A DNA stretch of 64,000 nt, taken from the NCBI RefSeq assembly GCF_030316825.1, contig NZ_JASZYU010000002.1:1054001-1118000 (forward strand), given 5' to 3'. The DNA is from Variovorax fucosicus. Lineage in GTDB: Bacteria; Pseudomonadota; Gammaproteobacteria; Burkholderiales; Burkholderiaceae_C. Position numbers and translations under genes: made by a program. The notes under the pieces were generated by a model. The model was not told where the DNA came from and made no database searches. It saw only the letters and a program-made list of their open reading frames with translations. Shown piece after piece: positions 63,735 to 64,000 of the stretch (position 1 is its first letter; every line of letters starts with the position of its first letter).

Positions 63735-64000
63735 CGCTCGTCTTTCTTTCCGGGGCAGTGCCCGATAACGGAGTACGCGAGGGACGCTTCGCCTTGGCTT
63801 CGATCGCACGGTAGTGCCTGATCTTGAGCGCAAGCGCCTGCATGGATTGCTGCAGTGCCGCCACCCTGGCCTGAACCTCGGCAAAGTGCTGCTCGAGCAC
63901 CTCGCGCCGTTCGCTGGCGCTGGCGTCCCCCTGGCTTCGAAGCCTGGCGAAGGCCTGCATGCCTTGAATCGGCATGCCGGTCTCGCGCAGGCGCAACAGG
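63640..64000 (-). CDS. MerR family regulator, C-terminal part (runs off the window)
   Basis: About 120 residues visible. LRLRETGMPIQGMQAFARLRSQGDASASERREVLEQHFAEVQARVAALQQSMQALALKIRHYRAIE is the helical C-terminus of MerR regulators, with the dimer coiled coil and the HYRAIE end. The helix-turn-helix lies beyond base 64000. The tail overlaps the downstream CMD gene by 95 bases and contains a Gln run from the same tandem repeats. Probably regulates the CMD gene. Confidence 0.85.
   Translation of the reverse strand, partial: LLRLRETGMPIQGMQAFARLRSQGDASASERREVLEQHFAEVQARVAALQQSMQALALKIRHYRAIEAKAKRPSRTPLSGTAPERKTSDDEHTAKPKQQQQQRQPALRTRAGQAPGNRR

Overview
The window is 64 kb of a high-GC, densely packed, mostly housekeeping and catabolic chromosome. 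Gene content and order (isoaspartate methyltransferase plus rhodanese next to an RND pump, an Entner-Doudoroff edd-eda pair, a Bug-type solute receptor, a FbpABC-like iron importer, a ZnuD-like TonB receptor) point to a betaproteobacterium of the Comamonadaceae, most like Variovorax. This is inference from protein style and synteny; no rRNA or marker gene is present. No tRNA, rRNA, CRISPR array, insertion sequence or prophage was seen.

Layout. 1-6.0 kb: rhodanese and pcm-like genes, then a tetR - membrane fusion protein - RND transporter operon on the minus strand with a probable TetR operator at its head. 6.0-9.2 kb: msrA and a ZnuD-like TonB receptor preceded by a small His-rich protein. 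9.2-13.8 kb: a palindromic intergenic repeat, an AEC-family transporter, pdxH, a MobA-like nucleotidyltransferase, an overlapping chaC-sodC pair and an OmpA-like protein. 13.9-17.1 kb: edd-eda-HAD dehalogenase operon. 17.3-35.2 kb: a two-partner secretion / contact-dependent inhibition island (see below). 35.3-41.6 kb: small enzymes, a Fur-boxed fbpABC-type iron(III) importer and a thioesterase. 41.7-45.1 kb: marR-MFS-MATE efflux operon. 45.2-57 kb: sugar-acid catabolism: dgoK-dgoA-class II aldolase on the minus strand, divergent from a Bug receptor, hydroxyacid dehydrogenase, FadR-type regulator, complete sugar ABC importer, cupin, gluconate-5-dehydrogenase-like SDR and idonate-dehydrogenase-like MDR. 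57-64 kb: a nuclease-fold protein, DEAD-box helicase, ettA, a secreted aldose dehydrogenase, a CMD protein and a partial MerR regulator.

The most interesting part is 17.3-35.2 kb. A TpsB transporter is followed by a 2,648-residue CdiA/FHA-like TpsA with a distinctive C-terminus and a putative lipoprotein immunity protein. Downstream lies what looks like a silent cassette array. A 1,287-bp block of the tpsA gene (24679-25965) is repeated, apparently without a mismatch, at 28223-29509 and joined to a different C-terminal region that carries a VENN motif. One missing base at the joint makes a run of seven G and puts the new toxin region out of frame. Several small genes of low GC with no clear homologs follow (likely immunity genes). 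Then comes a third, diverged scrap of the same block (33750 onward) with another candidate immunity gene and an Imm42-like gene cut by an in-frame TGA. The arrangement would let homologous recombination swap the toxin end of the active TpsA, and it also records past swaps as debris.

In the catabolic half, eda (15773) and dgoA (46011) encode two KDPG/KDPGal-type aldolases with the catalytic Glu44 and Lys132 at identical positions. Together with edd, dgoK and the SDR/MDR pair they suggest growth on aldonic acids through Entner-Doudoroff-type cleavage, although the dehydratase expected beside dgoK is absent here.
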